Source: Epinephelus fuscoguttatus
Taxonomy: Eukaryota; Chordata; Actinopteri; Perciformes; Serranidae
Length of the DNA stretch: 64,000 nucleotides
Direction: 5' to 3'
NCBI RefSeq assembly: GCF_011397635.1
Contig: NC_064755.1
Coordinates: forward strand, 34,831,559-34,895,558
The notes under the pieces were generated by a model. The model worked only from the letters and a program-made list of their open reading frames with translations, was not told the origin of the DNA and ran no database searches. A program made the translations under genes and the position numbers. Below are positions 32,331 through 45,059 of this stretch, piece by piece (within the stretch, counting starts at the first letter, position 1; each line of letters starts with the position of its first letter).

Positions 32331-33762
32331 ATGTCAGTGAAAGCCAAAGCGATCTACACTTTCCTGAGTGAAAACAAAGAGGAGATCAGCATCCAGGAGA
32401 ATGAGGAACTGGTTATCTTCGATGAGAAGTCGGTGGACGGCTGGTTTCAGGGGGAGAACAGCCGAGGGGAGAGGGGTCTCTTCCCTGCGTCCTATGTGGA
32501 GATTATTCGCACTCGCTCCAACTCTAATGTGACTGACTGCTCCATAAGCCCGGCGGGATCTTTAGGAAATGACTCCTCCTACTTCCCTTCAACCCCAAAC
32601 ACCACTCTGCATTTGCAGCAGAGTTACTATGACGACGACGATGATGACTGGGACGACTGGGACGACAGGTCAACGGTGGTGGACGATGGTGACCACACTA
32701 GGAGCCCAGGAGCCAATGGACATGCCCATCAGAGCCCGCTGTCCAACAACCCCAATGTGCACTACCGGGCCAAGCCGCACATGGAGAGACAGGACAGCAT
32801 CTCCAGCTCGAGGAAAGGCAGCATGGTGGGCAGGAACTTGAACAGATTTTCCAGCTTTGTGCGCTCAGGGGTCGAAGCGTTCGTGTTGGGGGACGTGCCC
32901 ATGATGGCAAAGATAGCTGAGTCATACACCATCGAGATGGGTCCCGTGGGGCCTGTGTGGAAGGACAATCCACAGCCTTTCTCCTGCTCCATTGAAGACC
33001 CCACAAAACAGACAAAGTTCAAGGGCATCAAGACGTACATTTCATACAGGGTCACGCCGAGCCACACTGGGCGTCCTGTCTACAGACGCTACAAACACTT
33101 TGACTGGCTGTACAACCGCTTGCTGCACAAGTTCACTGTGATCTCTGTGCCTCACCTGCCCGAGAAGCAGGCCACGGGGCGATTCGAGGAAGACTTCATC
33201 GAGAAACGTAAGAGACGGCTGATACTGTGGATGAACCACATGACCAGTCACCCAGTCCTCTCCCAGTACGAAGGCTTTGAACACTTTCTGATGTGCGCTG
33301 ACGACAAGCAGTGGAAATTGGGCAAGAGACGAGCGGAGAAAGATGAGATGGTGGGTGCCCATTTCATGCTGACCCTCCAGATCCCCAATGAGCACCAGGA
33401 CCTTCAGGATGTAGAGGAGCGCGTCGACACCTTCAAGGCCTTCGCTAAGAAGATGGACGACAGTGTGATGCAGCTCACGCACGTCGCCTCGGAGCTGGTG
33501 CGTAAACACCTGGGTGGGTTCAGGAAGGAGTTCCAGCGGCTGGGGAATGCCTTCCAGTCCATCAGCCAGTCGTTCATGCTGGACCCTCCCCACAGCTCCG
33601 AGGCCCTCAACAACGCCATCTCCCATACAGGCCGCACCTACGAGAACATTGGAGAGATGTTCGCAGAGCAACCTAAGTATGACCTCTTCCATATGCTGGA
33701 CAAGCTGTCACTCTACCAAGGCCTGCTGGGCAACTTCCCCGACATTATTCATCTACAGAAAG
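32331..33762 (+). CDS. snx33: snx33 coding exon 1 (SH3, linker, PX, most of BAR)
   Basis: Encodes residues 1-477 plus one base. Reading through the donor would keep the frame open for six more residues (G-K-I-I-H-Q) to a TAG at 33780. An intron-retained or prematurely polyadenylated transcript would therefore give a 483-residue protein lacking the last part of the BAR domain. The true boundary is set by the match of LQKGAFAKVKESQRMSDEG across the junction to the known family. Confidence 0.96.
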
Positions 33763-34224
33763 GTAAAATCATCCACCAGTAGATTAAATGTGTGAGATGT
33801 CATTGATGTCATCGTGCATGCAAACGCTATTACAGGGAAATTATAAAAAAAATCATACTAATAATTACATCCGTAATCAACACAGATGTTTGGATGTATC
33901 CGCAGCCTCGCATCTGGTTTTCATTCCTTTTTCTAGCCATCAGGCCACATAACAAGCTCTTCATGACACAGCAAATAGGAGTTATCAGAGGGGCAAGCAG
34001 GTTATCAACGAACCCAGACACAACCAAGTGCTGTACAGTCGAGACAAGCAGCAGCTGCGCTGGTGTTGCAAAAGCTTCAATAGTAGTTACTAATAATAAT
34101 ATACAAAGTGTCTGCCAATGGGAACAAACCGAGCTGACGGCCCGTGATCACGTTTTGCTTCACAATCTGTGTGATTTATTTTGTTATGGATGACAGATTA
34201 GGTCAGGTTTTGCCTCCAGCATCT

Positions 34225-34255
<31 letters not shown>

Positions 34256-37200
34256 ACATGGTGTGTGTAGAGTTTAATATTAGGTCAGAGTGTTTTCCTA
34301 CAGCATCTGAGGTCACCTGCTCCACCTCCTTCAGTTCAACTATTTACTGAATTAGCGATGCTGCAGAACTACCATTGATATTCTTTTTAAAACTGGGTGT
34401 GTGGTTTTTTGTGGGTTCACCTTAAATAGCTCTACGTTCTGCTCAAACTTTGATGAGACAAATAGGCAGGCGCTTTGTTGTAGTGCAATATAACAACCAA
34501 CAGCCATGATGTGACAAGGACACCTGAGTAACACGGACAGGGTGTGGCTTATGTGTAAGAGATATGTTATCAGCTTATCTTAGCCACTCTGATGCTGGCG
34601 TTCCTCAAAATTGCTGTTAGATCTTAAGGTTCAAAATGAAACTGAATAAGATATAGCCTCCTGATACTTCTTGGGGATATACAGTATATGACAGTATTTG
34701 TTAGGAGAAAAGATGTGGCCTAAAAGCTGAGCTGCTGGAGATAGAAGTCATTGTTGGATGTGTGACATTAGGCACTGTCTGACCAAATAGTTCTGGGGAC
34801 TTCGTGAGAGGAACCACTCACTGTGAAGCTTCCCTGAGAACTACATACCTTCAAAGGTTTTTTTTTCTGTTTGCATTTGCACCGCTAATAAGAACGCTGA
34901 AGTGATGTAAGCTGACTGATGGTATTGCAAGTCCAAATCAGGTTGTATTTCCCCCGCCACATATATTTAAAGCCTATACTTTACTTTCAGTTCATTTGTC
35001 CTTGTTTTCTACCCCTTGTCTTCCCTACTATGAGCTGCTGTTTGTGTTTTCTGTTGTCTGTTTATACCAGTGGATCCCAACTGGTGGATTGCATTCCAAA
35101 AGTGGGTCACGGGTAGCATGGAAATCCAGACCCAAATCTAGAAAGATTTAGGGTCTGGCCATGAGTAATGCAAATGGCCCAACTTGAGGGGCGGCACCAA
35201 GCATGCATTTGTAAATATCACTGCACGCAATTGGATAACACTACGACCAATCAGAACAATACACAGGGTGATGTATCCAGAGCGCTACCAGCGGAGCTAA
35301 CTGGTAGATTAGACTCTTGCCGGATCCAGTCGGCAAAACAGCAAAAACGTCCTTCTTGCAAAGGAAAGACTCGAGCGCCGTCTTCTGTTCCTCTTTTAGA
35401 GAAAAAGCCATCTGTCATCTGTTTAGCTCGACTCTGGCCCGCCTATATCAGATACACCGATGTGACTGGAGCAGCTCGATTCCAAGGGCATAGGTAATGA
35501 GCATCATTACTGACTGCCGGAGTGACTTGCTGAGCAAATTCAAATTGTGCTCTCGCGAGAACTCTTGATTTCCAGGGTAGGTCACGGGTCCATTCTGAAT
35601 GGACCGCAAGTGACTCGTGAACATGTCAATTTTGTAAAAAACACACTTCATTTACAGTGAATTTCCAGCACAGAGCTTTTATTCTGAAGTGCAGTTTCCT
35701 GCTGTAGAGTGAGAGAATAACGGACAGCTACTTAACTAGCTCGACGACATGGCCCAACTCAAGTATGACTCTGAATGTGTTAAACTGTGTGGACCTTGAG
35801 GTGATGACTTAAGATAAAATCTTGACCTGTGGCTGAAGCAGTTGGGAACCACTGGTTTACATGACCAACAGGTTTTTAATAGCATTTAAAATGGCGGTTG
35901 CTGGTGCTACATTCGCTAATTTTTTTGACAATCACCCTACACTTAGATCACTCATGATTCCTCTTGTGCTGGGACAGTACCTACACTAAAAGAAGAACTA
36001 AAAAAGTCCTAAGAACTACGACCATTCCTAGTTCCTCCTAGACACAATAAAAAGGGGAGTTCTTAACACTAAGATTCTCACCAATCTCAGTCACCCTTGT
36101 TCTCAGCTCGGCAGCCTTTTCCATCACGAGAGACTGACCTGTCATGGCATGTGTGGTGCGCTACAATACATCATCTCAATACAGCATCTCCGTATCAGTT
36201 TAATAGGAAGAGGAGTGTCTGTATTTTTGATGGTAGTGAAAATCATACCTTTAGGAATTCTAAATACCCTGGTATACCATAATACCTTGATACTCCCAAG
36301 CCTAGTAGTTGTCTTTAAGATAGCTTGTTTTTAAATCCTTGGTGTTCAGTTGTCATTCCTGTGGTCTTTTAATTTGGGGTTCTCAGAGGCAATTGTCTTG
36401 ACATCTCTATCCTTCTCCTTGTGGTCTTATCGTCAAGACATACTGTATGCCAAATGCCCATTTTATCTTTAACTCCAAACATAGTTTTGGGCAGATGCAA
36501 AGGTTTCTACGAACCGAGAAAGAGTTCTGTTATCACTATTTTTATAGGATGATACAGGTCACACTGGAGTCTCCAACACTTCCTGCAAACCTACTTTAAA
36601 GATCACACATACCTCTCACATATAAATGTGGCAAAATTTAGCAAGGTGATGCTTCTTTTGAGCATTATCAGTATTTACATCTGTGAATGATAGCATTAAT
36701 GCCCACAGTGACAAGAGATGCTATAAGCAGCCAATGTTGGAAATTCACTTGTTATGTCTGTTGCAAAGTGTCGCTCCTTCACTGGAGCCAGTGGCTTATT
36801 TTACTCTCAAAAGCATATTGGTGTTTAATCAGTAATCAGAATCATAAAGCACAGCATTTCCCTGTAACTGTACATTCCTGATTTGAATACTTTGTGATGG
36901 CTGTGTTTGTGACGGCTGATTTTCATAAACCTCATGGTGGAATATTAGCTCTGCCAAGGTCTGCACTGCAACTCAGGCTTTTTCCTCCTCTCAGCCTTTT
37001 TAGATTGGCCCATGAGAGCAGTGGCATATCAGCATTCTATGTCAGCTCTCAGACAAATAACAGTATCAGCTGATTGGAGTTAGTTACAGAGGAAGGAAAG
37101 GGCTGCTACCACTGGTAAATGTTATCTTCCTTCAAACAGCTGGCAAACATTATCACAGAGGTCACCTGGGATACAGTTCAGCTAGTTACATTCAGTTACT

Positions 37201-40200
37201 CCCACCACCGATAAATGAGCAAAACAAAGCCATCTGAATGATCTTAAAAGCTCAGTCTGCCCAAATCACAAAAAAGTGAATGTTATTATTCAACCTTGGT
37301 GGTGTCAGGCTGTGACGTGCCAAAGATTTGAGATATCTGGCTCTGAAATTTAATTTCTAAATGCTTGGAACACCACACAGGAAATTCCATTCGTTCTTGT
37401 TATATTGGGATGACAAAGGTGGATATCCCAAAAATATCTGCTTGGCGGTGCACCACTGGGTTAAGTAGAAAAATATGTCTCTCTTTAATTTTGGCAAACT
37501 GACACTTTGAAACAACACTAACTTTTTAAAGAAGAAACAACATGTTCTTTCTGCTTCAAATGAAAAGTTCAGCTTATAAGCAATAATGCCTGCTCAATTC
37601 AATGTAGTCAAGCCTGTGGTGGCTAATTTTGGCAAACTTTAGTTGGAATTTGCTGTGTTACTGACACTACTGAGCCTGTTTTACCATTCACTTAGTCAAT
37701 TGTAGCCACACTGTTCATCAAAAGTCACTTGGCGTCGCAGAAGGGAACATTATTAAAACTAGGAGGAAGAGAAAAGAGATAAAGTATAATTAGGTATTTC
37801 ATTGTTGTTTTTGCAAACATGTTGGGCATTTATATTAACACGAAGGAATTTTTTTTAATCCATAAAAGATGATGCACAGAAGTGTTTTAAAGGAGATGAT
37901 CAGGGATATTGCAGCCCGGTTGCTAGAAGAAAATGTTGGCATTGTACGTCTTTGCTAATCACAAATACATTACATTTGTACGTTTCATATACATCATATC
38001 ATTCATTCATTCTCTGTAACTGCTTATCCTGTTGGGGGTTGCGGGGCTGACACTGGGCAGGAGGTGGGGTACACCCTGGACAGGTCACCAGACTATCATA
38101 GGGCTGACACATAGAGACAGACATGGACAATTATGGACAATTTAGAGTCACTGATTAACCTGCATGTCTTTGGACTGTGGGAGGAAGCTGGAGTACCCGG
38201 AGAAAACCCACGGGGAGAACATGCAAACTCCGCACAGAAGGGCTCCTCCACCTCAGGGTTTTTTTTGTGCCTAAACTTAGCCACGCATTAACCACAGCAT
38301 TGTTTAAATGCAAAATTTCAATGGATCTGTACATCCAAACATTTCTGCTGCAAGATTGGGTTATATATCGTGTGTACAGGTCAATTGTGTGCATCATGCC
38401 AATAAAACAAAGGTATTGTTTGCAACATCTAATACTAGTGGGTCGTGGCCAAAAGTGGGCCGTGGGTTCATTCTGAGTGGACAGCAAGTGACTCACGAAT
38501 GTGTCATATGTAAAAAATAAATAAATAAATGTATTATGAAGTACAGTGAATTTCCGGCATAGAGCTTTTATTTTGAAGTGCCATTTTCTGCTGTAGAGTG
38601 AGTGGTGAGTGACCAAGGGTTAGCTACTTACCAATGACAGCAAATTAGCTTGACGACATGGCCAAATGCAAGTATGATGCTTCATATAATAAACTGTGTG
38701 GACCTAAACTAATGACTAAGGAGAAATCTGGACCTGTGGCTGGACCAACTGGGAACAGTCAACTGAACTCTACTTTAATAAATGAGGTAATCTTGTGGCA
38801 AATGCTGTTAACGTACTGTCATGTATTGCTTTTTTTCATGCATTTTTGTTTTTGCAACTTAGCTGGCCAGTACTTTATTCTAGCTTTTCCATATGCTTGC
38901 CAAGAGTAAGGCTGTGTATTGAACCTTGTTACTTCAAAGAGTTGGCATTCATTCATTCATTTGGTCATTATATTGATACTAAAAGTCAACAACAAATACC
39001 TAGTGGTGTTGTTTACTTACTCTTTAATCAAATAGTCCCTAGCTTAAATCCTAATTTTGGCAAGTTTGGACTATTTAAGGTAGGCGATACCTTGTGCAAC
39101 TGGCTGTGTTTTCAAAGCTTAACTTGTTAAATGAAAAAAGTGACTGTATAAAATGTATATATTCCTCAAAGCAAGGTATTTAAGAAAAGTATAATTTTCA
39201 TACCTGCGCTGAAGCTATTGGAAACAGCATAAAAAATTGTAAAACGGCACCCAACCTTAGCAAAGAGACAACAAATACAGTGCCCGAGGAGGTTGTGCAG
39301 CAGTGTTTTTGTGCAGTCAGAGACCTTTTCCCTCTGCTGAGTCTTCCCTGCTGGTCCAGATAACTCCCCTTGATGTGACTTGTGTTCTGCTGAACCAGAT
39401 ACAGCTGTGGCAACACTCAGAACACACAGAACTGAGGTCAGCCTTTTCCGGTGCACTCCTCCTCCTCTTCATGTCCTCATTGCTTCTTTCCTGCCTGATT
39501 TTTCCCTTCACTGAGTTCTATAGGAGCTGATTTTTTTGTTAACAGTGATCCTGGTGAGCATGTGAACTGCAGGAATGTTAACTGTCTCTGAGCTGTGGTG
39601 CTGGGCAGGGGCTGCATGTGGCCTTGATAAAATGGGTCTGGGGAGGATAAGGGTTTGGGGTGATGTCAGAAAATTGTCAGGGTGTGCTTCATACATCTCT
39701 TTATCTCGTTCTCTTTGTCCTACTTCAGCTTTTTACTCCGCAGATCTTTGAGTTTCTTCTCTTTTGGTTTCTACTGTTGCTCAATCTACTGGTCTGTCTG
39801 TTTTGTTATCCTCTTTGCGTCCTTCTTCTTTTCATCTTTCCCCCTCATGTTTTCCCCTTAAGACATCCACATCAGAACTGTCTGTCTGGGCAGCACCCTG
39901 GTTTCAATAATGGAGAAAGTAAATCTAGTTTGGTCCAAAGGCGTGGACTCTTAGCTGTGCTCTGCTGTACTCTGAACCTCTGCCAGACTTAATCCCATAG
40001 ACCTTGATCTCATTTGAATACAATTGAGAGTCTTGATCTATAGGGTTCATTACATAGCACTGTTATTCAAAAAAGGGCCTCTGATGCTTTAGTGTGAGCA
40101 GATGTGAGCACTGCTGGCTACACTTGCACTGCCTGTTACAATTACTCCTTGGTAATCCTGTTTTCTGAAATTTATTGTGCTGACTCATATGCATTGTTGT

Positions 40201-43200
40201 TTCTGCAAACTACAAATACATTACATGTGTGTGTATTATACGCATCATATCAGTGTTTCTGAAGTGATGCAGTACATGAGCGGACTGTCATCTTGAGGTG
40301 GAGAGGATGGTGGATGACATGACACCCAGGTGAGATGTCTACCAGGCTGCAGACAACTGTCCAAGACCAGCAAACAACAAAAGCAGTTGTTTGTTAGCAA
40401 GACATTGCTGCATATTCACTGGCTTTTTAGCCACCAAACATGGGTGTTTTTAAATGACGTGTAGCTGTTGTTCCAGTGGGTATAGTGCCATGGAAAGCAG
40501 TTGTACTTTACTCACATGGCTGCGTTTCCTGCCACAATTGTGCCACCAAAACTGAGTATTTTTAGGGCCCTGACACACTAAGGGTGTTTTCGCATATAGC
40601 CCTTTTTAAACAAACCAAACACAGTCCTCTTAAAATGGACCAAAAAGTGGACCAACAGAAAAGAGACTCCACTTCAGGTCTGATGGGGCCTCAGCCCTCT
40701 TTCTACTCACACTATATATAATATATATTGATGTAGTTTTGTTTATACTTTGATGCAGTGCAGTTATGAAGCCTCTTGCTCTCAGAGGAAAACCTTAGTG
40801 TTTCTGTGCTGTAGACTGTTGTTGTTTGATGTATTCTACATTCCACACTTGGAGATGTGCAGTATCTTCTGTGGACCAAACTAAAACTACTTCTTGTCCT
40901 GCATCCTTGCAAGCGTTACACCACGCTTCGGGAGGTGGTCTGAGTTTGGTTTGCTTCAGAGGGGTCTCTAAAGCAAAGAGTTTTCTTGGAGTGTTCACGT
41001 ATGCGCAAAAAATATGCCTAGTCATTACTCTGAGTCTGTTTAGAGGGCTGAAAAGGACCAAGTGTTGGGCCGCTGATGGTCATCTGTCCTAGTTTTGCAG
41101 TGTGTCCTTTACCATTGGGGGCGGCAGTAGCTCAGTCCATAGGGACTTGGGTTGGGAACCGGAGGGTCGCCTGCTCCGAGTCCCCGTCCGGACCAAATAT
41201 GGAGCATGGACTGGTGGCTGGAGAGGTGCCAGTTCACCTCCTTTTGCCCCTGAGCAAGGCACCGAACCCCCCAACTGCTTGGTGCCCCTGACCAAGGCAG
41301 CCCCCTCACTCTGACATCCCTCCACTTTGTGCATGCTTAGGTCCTGTTTGTGCATGTGTGTGTCTTTCGGACCTGTGTGTTAATGCCAAAGAGTGAAAAA
41401 ATTGAATTTCCCCTCAGGGGGATTAATAAAGTATATATAAAACAAACAAACAAAAAAACAAAAACAAAAAAAAGAAGTCAACCCTTGAGAGCTTTTCTTT
41501 GGCCAATTCAGCATTTTGAGTCTGCATCAGGCACAGCGGAGCCCACTGGTTAATGAAATCACTCTGATTGGCAGCCCAGCTCAGTGCATGAGAAAAGAAA
41601 CAGAGAAGAGGAGCGTAAACAAGCAGCTGAAGTCAAAAGGGTGTCAGATCAAAACAAACTCATTATATTGGGTAAGATTATTTTTAAAGCCCTCAAGCAG
41701 AAGCAGTTTGTAACTATTTGTGTTATTGTTCGATAGCACACGGAAAATAATATTTGTTCTTTCAGCATGGGGTTGTGGTATTAATTTGCTAACTGGCTAA
41801 CTAGCATCTTGAATCCATCCTGTCAGTCTTCCGGTTTCCCTTTTTGAATGTCGAATACAAACAGTGTTGGGGAGTTACTACTTACAGTAAGTGTAATGGA
41901 GTTATGTAATTACATTACAAAATAAATGTGAGTGTAATCTGTTTCAGTTACTGAGAAAAACTGTGTAATTAAATTACATATACTAATCAAAATGTTGGCA
42001 ATTATACAAGGGTTTCACCCCAATATATTTCTTAGGGTAAAAAGCTTATATGTAGATTATAACAATCTATATTCTTCATTATATCCTCCTGAGACCCAAA
42101 CTTTTGTTTGGTTTGCATTTTTAATTTTTCCCAGCGAATTTGTTATCAGTAGGACCTGATAAGTACAAAACACTAAACGTTGTCAACGATAATTAAGTCT
42201 CATTGTCCACAAATAAGATCATGATGAAGTCCCAATGTCCTCAAATGGGATAACAGTAAAATCAACAAGTTTCAACCATACAGTGTGATCAGGTTTTGGA
42301 CCTTGTCCACTTTTGTGTTAGCCTGGAAATCCAGACCCAAATCTAGAAAGATTTAGGGTCTGGCTATGAGTAATGCAAATGGCCCAACTCGAGGGGTGGC
42401 ACCAAGCATGCATACTGCACGCAATTGGATAACACTACGACCAATCAGAACAATACTTAGCGCTTAGCTACCAGTGGAGCTAACTGGTAGATTAGACTCT
42501 TGCCGTATCCGGTCAGCAAAACAACAAAAACGTCCTTCTTGCAAAGGAAAGATTCGAGCGCCGTCTTCTGTTCCTCTTTTAGAGAAAAAGCCAAGTCTAA
42601 CTCGTTCATTGTAGCGGCCAAAGCCGTTTCAAAAAACTGACTGATTCTGGACTTTGTTGTCGCAGTGCTGTCGTCATCTGTTTAGCTCGCCTCTGGCCCG
42701 CCTGTATCAGATACACCGATGTGATTGGTGCAGCTCGGCTCCAACAGCATGGGTAATGAGCATCATTACTGATTGCCAGAGTGACTCGCTGTGCAAATTC
42801 AAATTGTGCTCTCGCAAGAACTCTGGATTTCCAGAGTACTTTTGTGTCGAGATCGGCTGCAGACTTGATAGAGATGGCTGCCATCTTGTTTTTACATTGA
42901 TCAGTAATAAAAGTTTGACAGTGCTGAGCACTGTTGTGAGGTTCACACTGACTGGTTTAAATTTATATTTATAGGACTTTTCAGCTTTCAACATTTGTTA
43001 AAAAAGTAATCAAAAACTAATCAAACATAATAAGTTACATTACTTTGATGAAGTATTTAAAACAGTTAAATTACTTACTACATTAGTTGTAACAACAGGT
43101 TAACTAAGAATCTGTCACCTATTACATTTTAAAAGTAATCTTCCCAACACTGAATACCATCTACCATGGCCTGCTGCTATCTAGAGTCAGGCGCAGAACA

Positions 43201-44966
43201 TAGGTGCTAGTTGGCTGTAGTCTTTGTGACGTGTTCAGTTGCAACTTTTTGACCAAGACACTGGTGACATAAGCCAACAGTCGGCATTTGTCCCCACCAG
43301 TTCTTTGATGTGGGTTTGGTGTGTCTGGGCTTTGAGCCAAAACATGATTTTTTTCCTCGCCATAATCACATGCTTATTGTGCCTAACCCTAACCACGTTT
43401 TAATGTCTCTGCTACATAATATCGTGCAAATGTAACATACCCATTGTCTGGAATCAATCTAGTCTTAAATATTAAACGTGTATTCTCTTGAAGTAAAGTT
43501 ATGTTGACAGCAATTTTAATGTGTCAGCTAATCGAGAGAGTGAGGCAGATATCATGTTCTGTAGTTTTTGTACCTGGCAACAACTGAGGCACAAATCTGA
43601 GACAAAACCACCTCATGAAGCTTTGAATTAACACAAAAGGCTCCACAATAGAGTGAAACCAACCCGCCCTGCAGTGTGGGTATCAGTCTGATCTGATCTA
43701 ATCACACGTTGTGTAAGATGAAATCTGAGGCGTTTGCTCTGTAGGAGACCTGGATCTGCATCACCTGTGTCCCCCAGAATGACATGTTGAGTCTTGGAGT
43801 TCACTTTAAGAAAGTACAGCAACAATTACAGTTAGCTTGTTGCGGATAACTCAAAACAAGATGATTAAATTTGAACTTCAAGTTGTGGCTTAGCTAGAGA
43901 AGGCCACACTGGAGTAACTGCAGTTTAGAATCCTGAAGTAAAAGGTCATAAGTGACATAAAACCAAAACAAAAGTCGTGACAAATGTGCTGTGGTAATCT
44001 GCAGTGCATTTTTTCAAAATAAAATGTACCAAACTTTAGCTGCTTTCCTTTTATCTTGACTCATTTTTTTTTGGCATTTAGATTGTTCTTCAGTATAGAC
44101 AGTGTGGTCTTTCTCACTTCAGCTATTGCTGATAGTGGGATAAAACCTTCTGTGATCCAGAGCAGAGCATTATTCAGTTTGAGAATGAGCTAGCTCCCCT
44201 GGGACGCCTCCAGCACGCTAGCCAGACTTTTAATCTGGACAAGAGGTTAGTTGTCCTCCATATGGCAACACAGTGCAGCACACATGCAGGCTCTATCAGT
44301 TCGAAGGAAAAGATTTTCTGTCGCCAGCTCTGAGGAAATGTATGTGTCGAATGTCTCCTTGATTTGCAACAGAGGCTCGTCTTACTTTATGTTTTGGGAT
44401 TGTGGAGTGTCTCTGTGTGTTTTGTCTGAACAGCTCTCAATATTGTTTAATATTTCAAAGTGCTGCTGTATTTATATTGTCTGACAAACATGCTACAGAT
44501 TAACATTCCATTCACTGGTTACAACACACAGGAAAATACAGCACTGTCAGCAGGAAGGCTGTGAAACCAGTCGAGGGTTTCAGGAGCGTGCAGTGGCCCA
44601 GTTATGGCACCTTTTGAACATTGATTGTATGTTATTTTGTTGGCTGCAGTCCCCGTCTCTGCCTGTGGTGACTATGGAGAGCAAATGTTTTCTCTCTCCT
44701 GTTTGCGTACTCATAAATCTCGACAAAGGCTAGGCCCTCTTCTTCACACACACTGTGTATCCACATGCTTCTGCATTCCTGTCTGTGTTGGCCCCAGTGC
44801 ACTGCTGTTTCACACTGAAGGAGATTACAGATGTCTCCAAGAACTCGGTCTTTACCACCGCCACCTCCCTCCTCCTCTCAAAGAACCACAGATTGTGTGG
44901 TACAGTGTCATTAGACTGAAAGAGGCATGAGGTAAGAGAGGAGTTAGCTTATATTTGAAAAGACTA

Positions 44967-44997
<31 letters not shown>

Positions 44998-45023
44998 GTC
45001 TTTATATTTGAAAAGACTAATAG

Positions 45024-45059
<36 letters not shown>

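Noticed and set aside
32698..33692. Long open frames antisense to snx33 exon 1 (up to 216 codons)
   Set aside because: They are shadows of the conserved SNX33 reading frame; their translations match nothing and the sense frame is clearly the coding one.
34225..34252. CRISPR-like or satellite array
   Set aside because: It is a plain CA dinucleotide run; no spaced direct repeats occur anywhere in the window.
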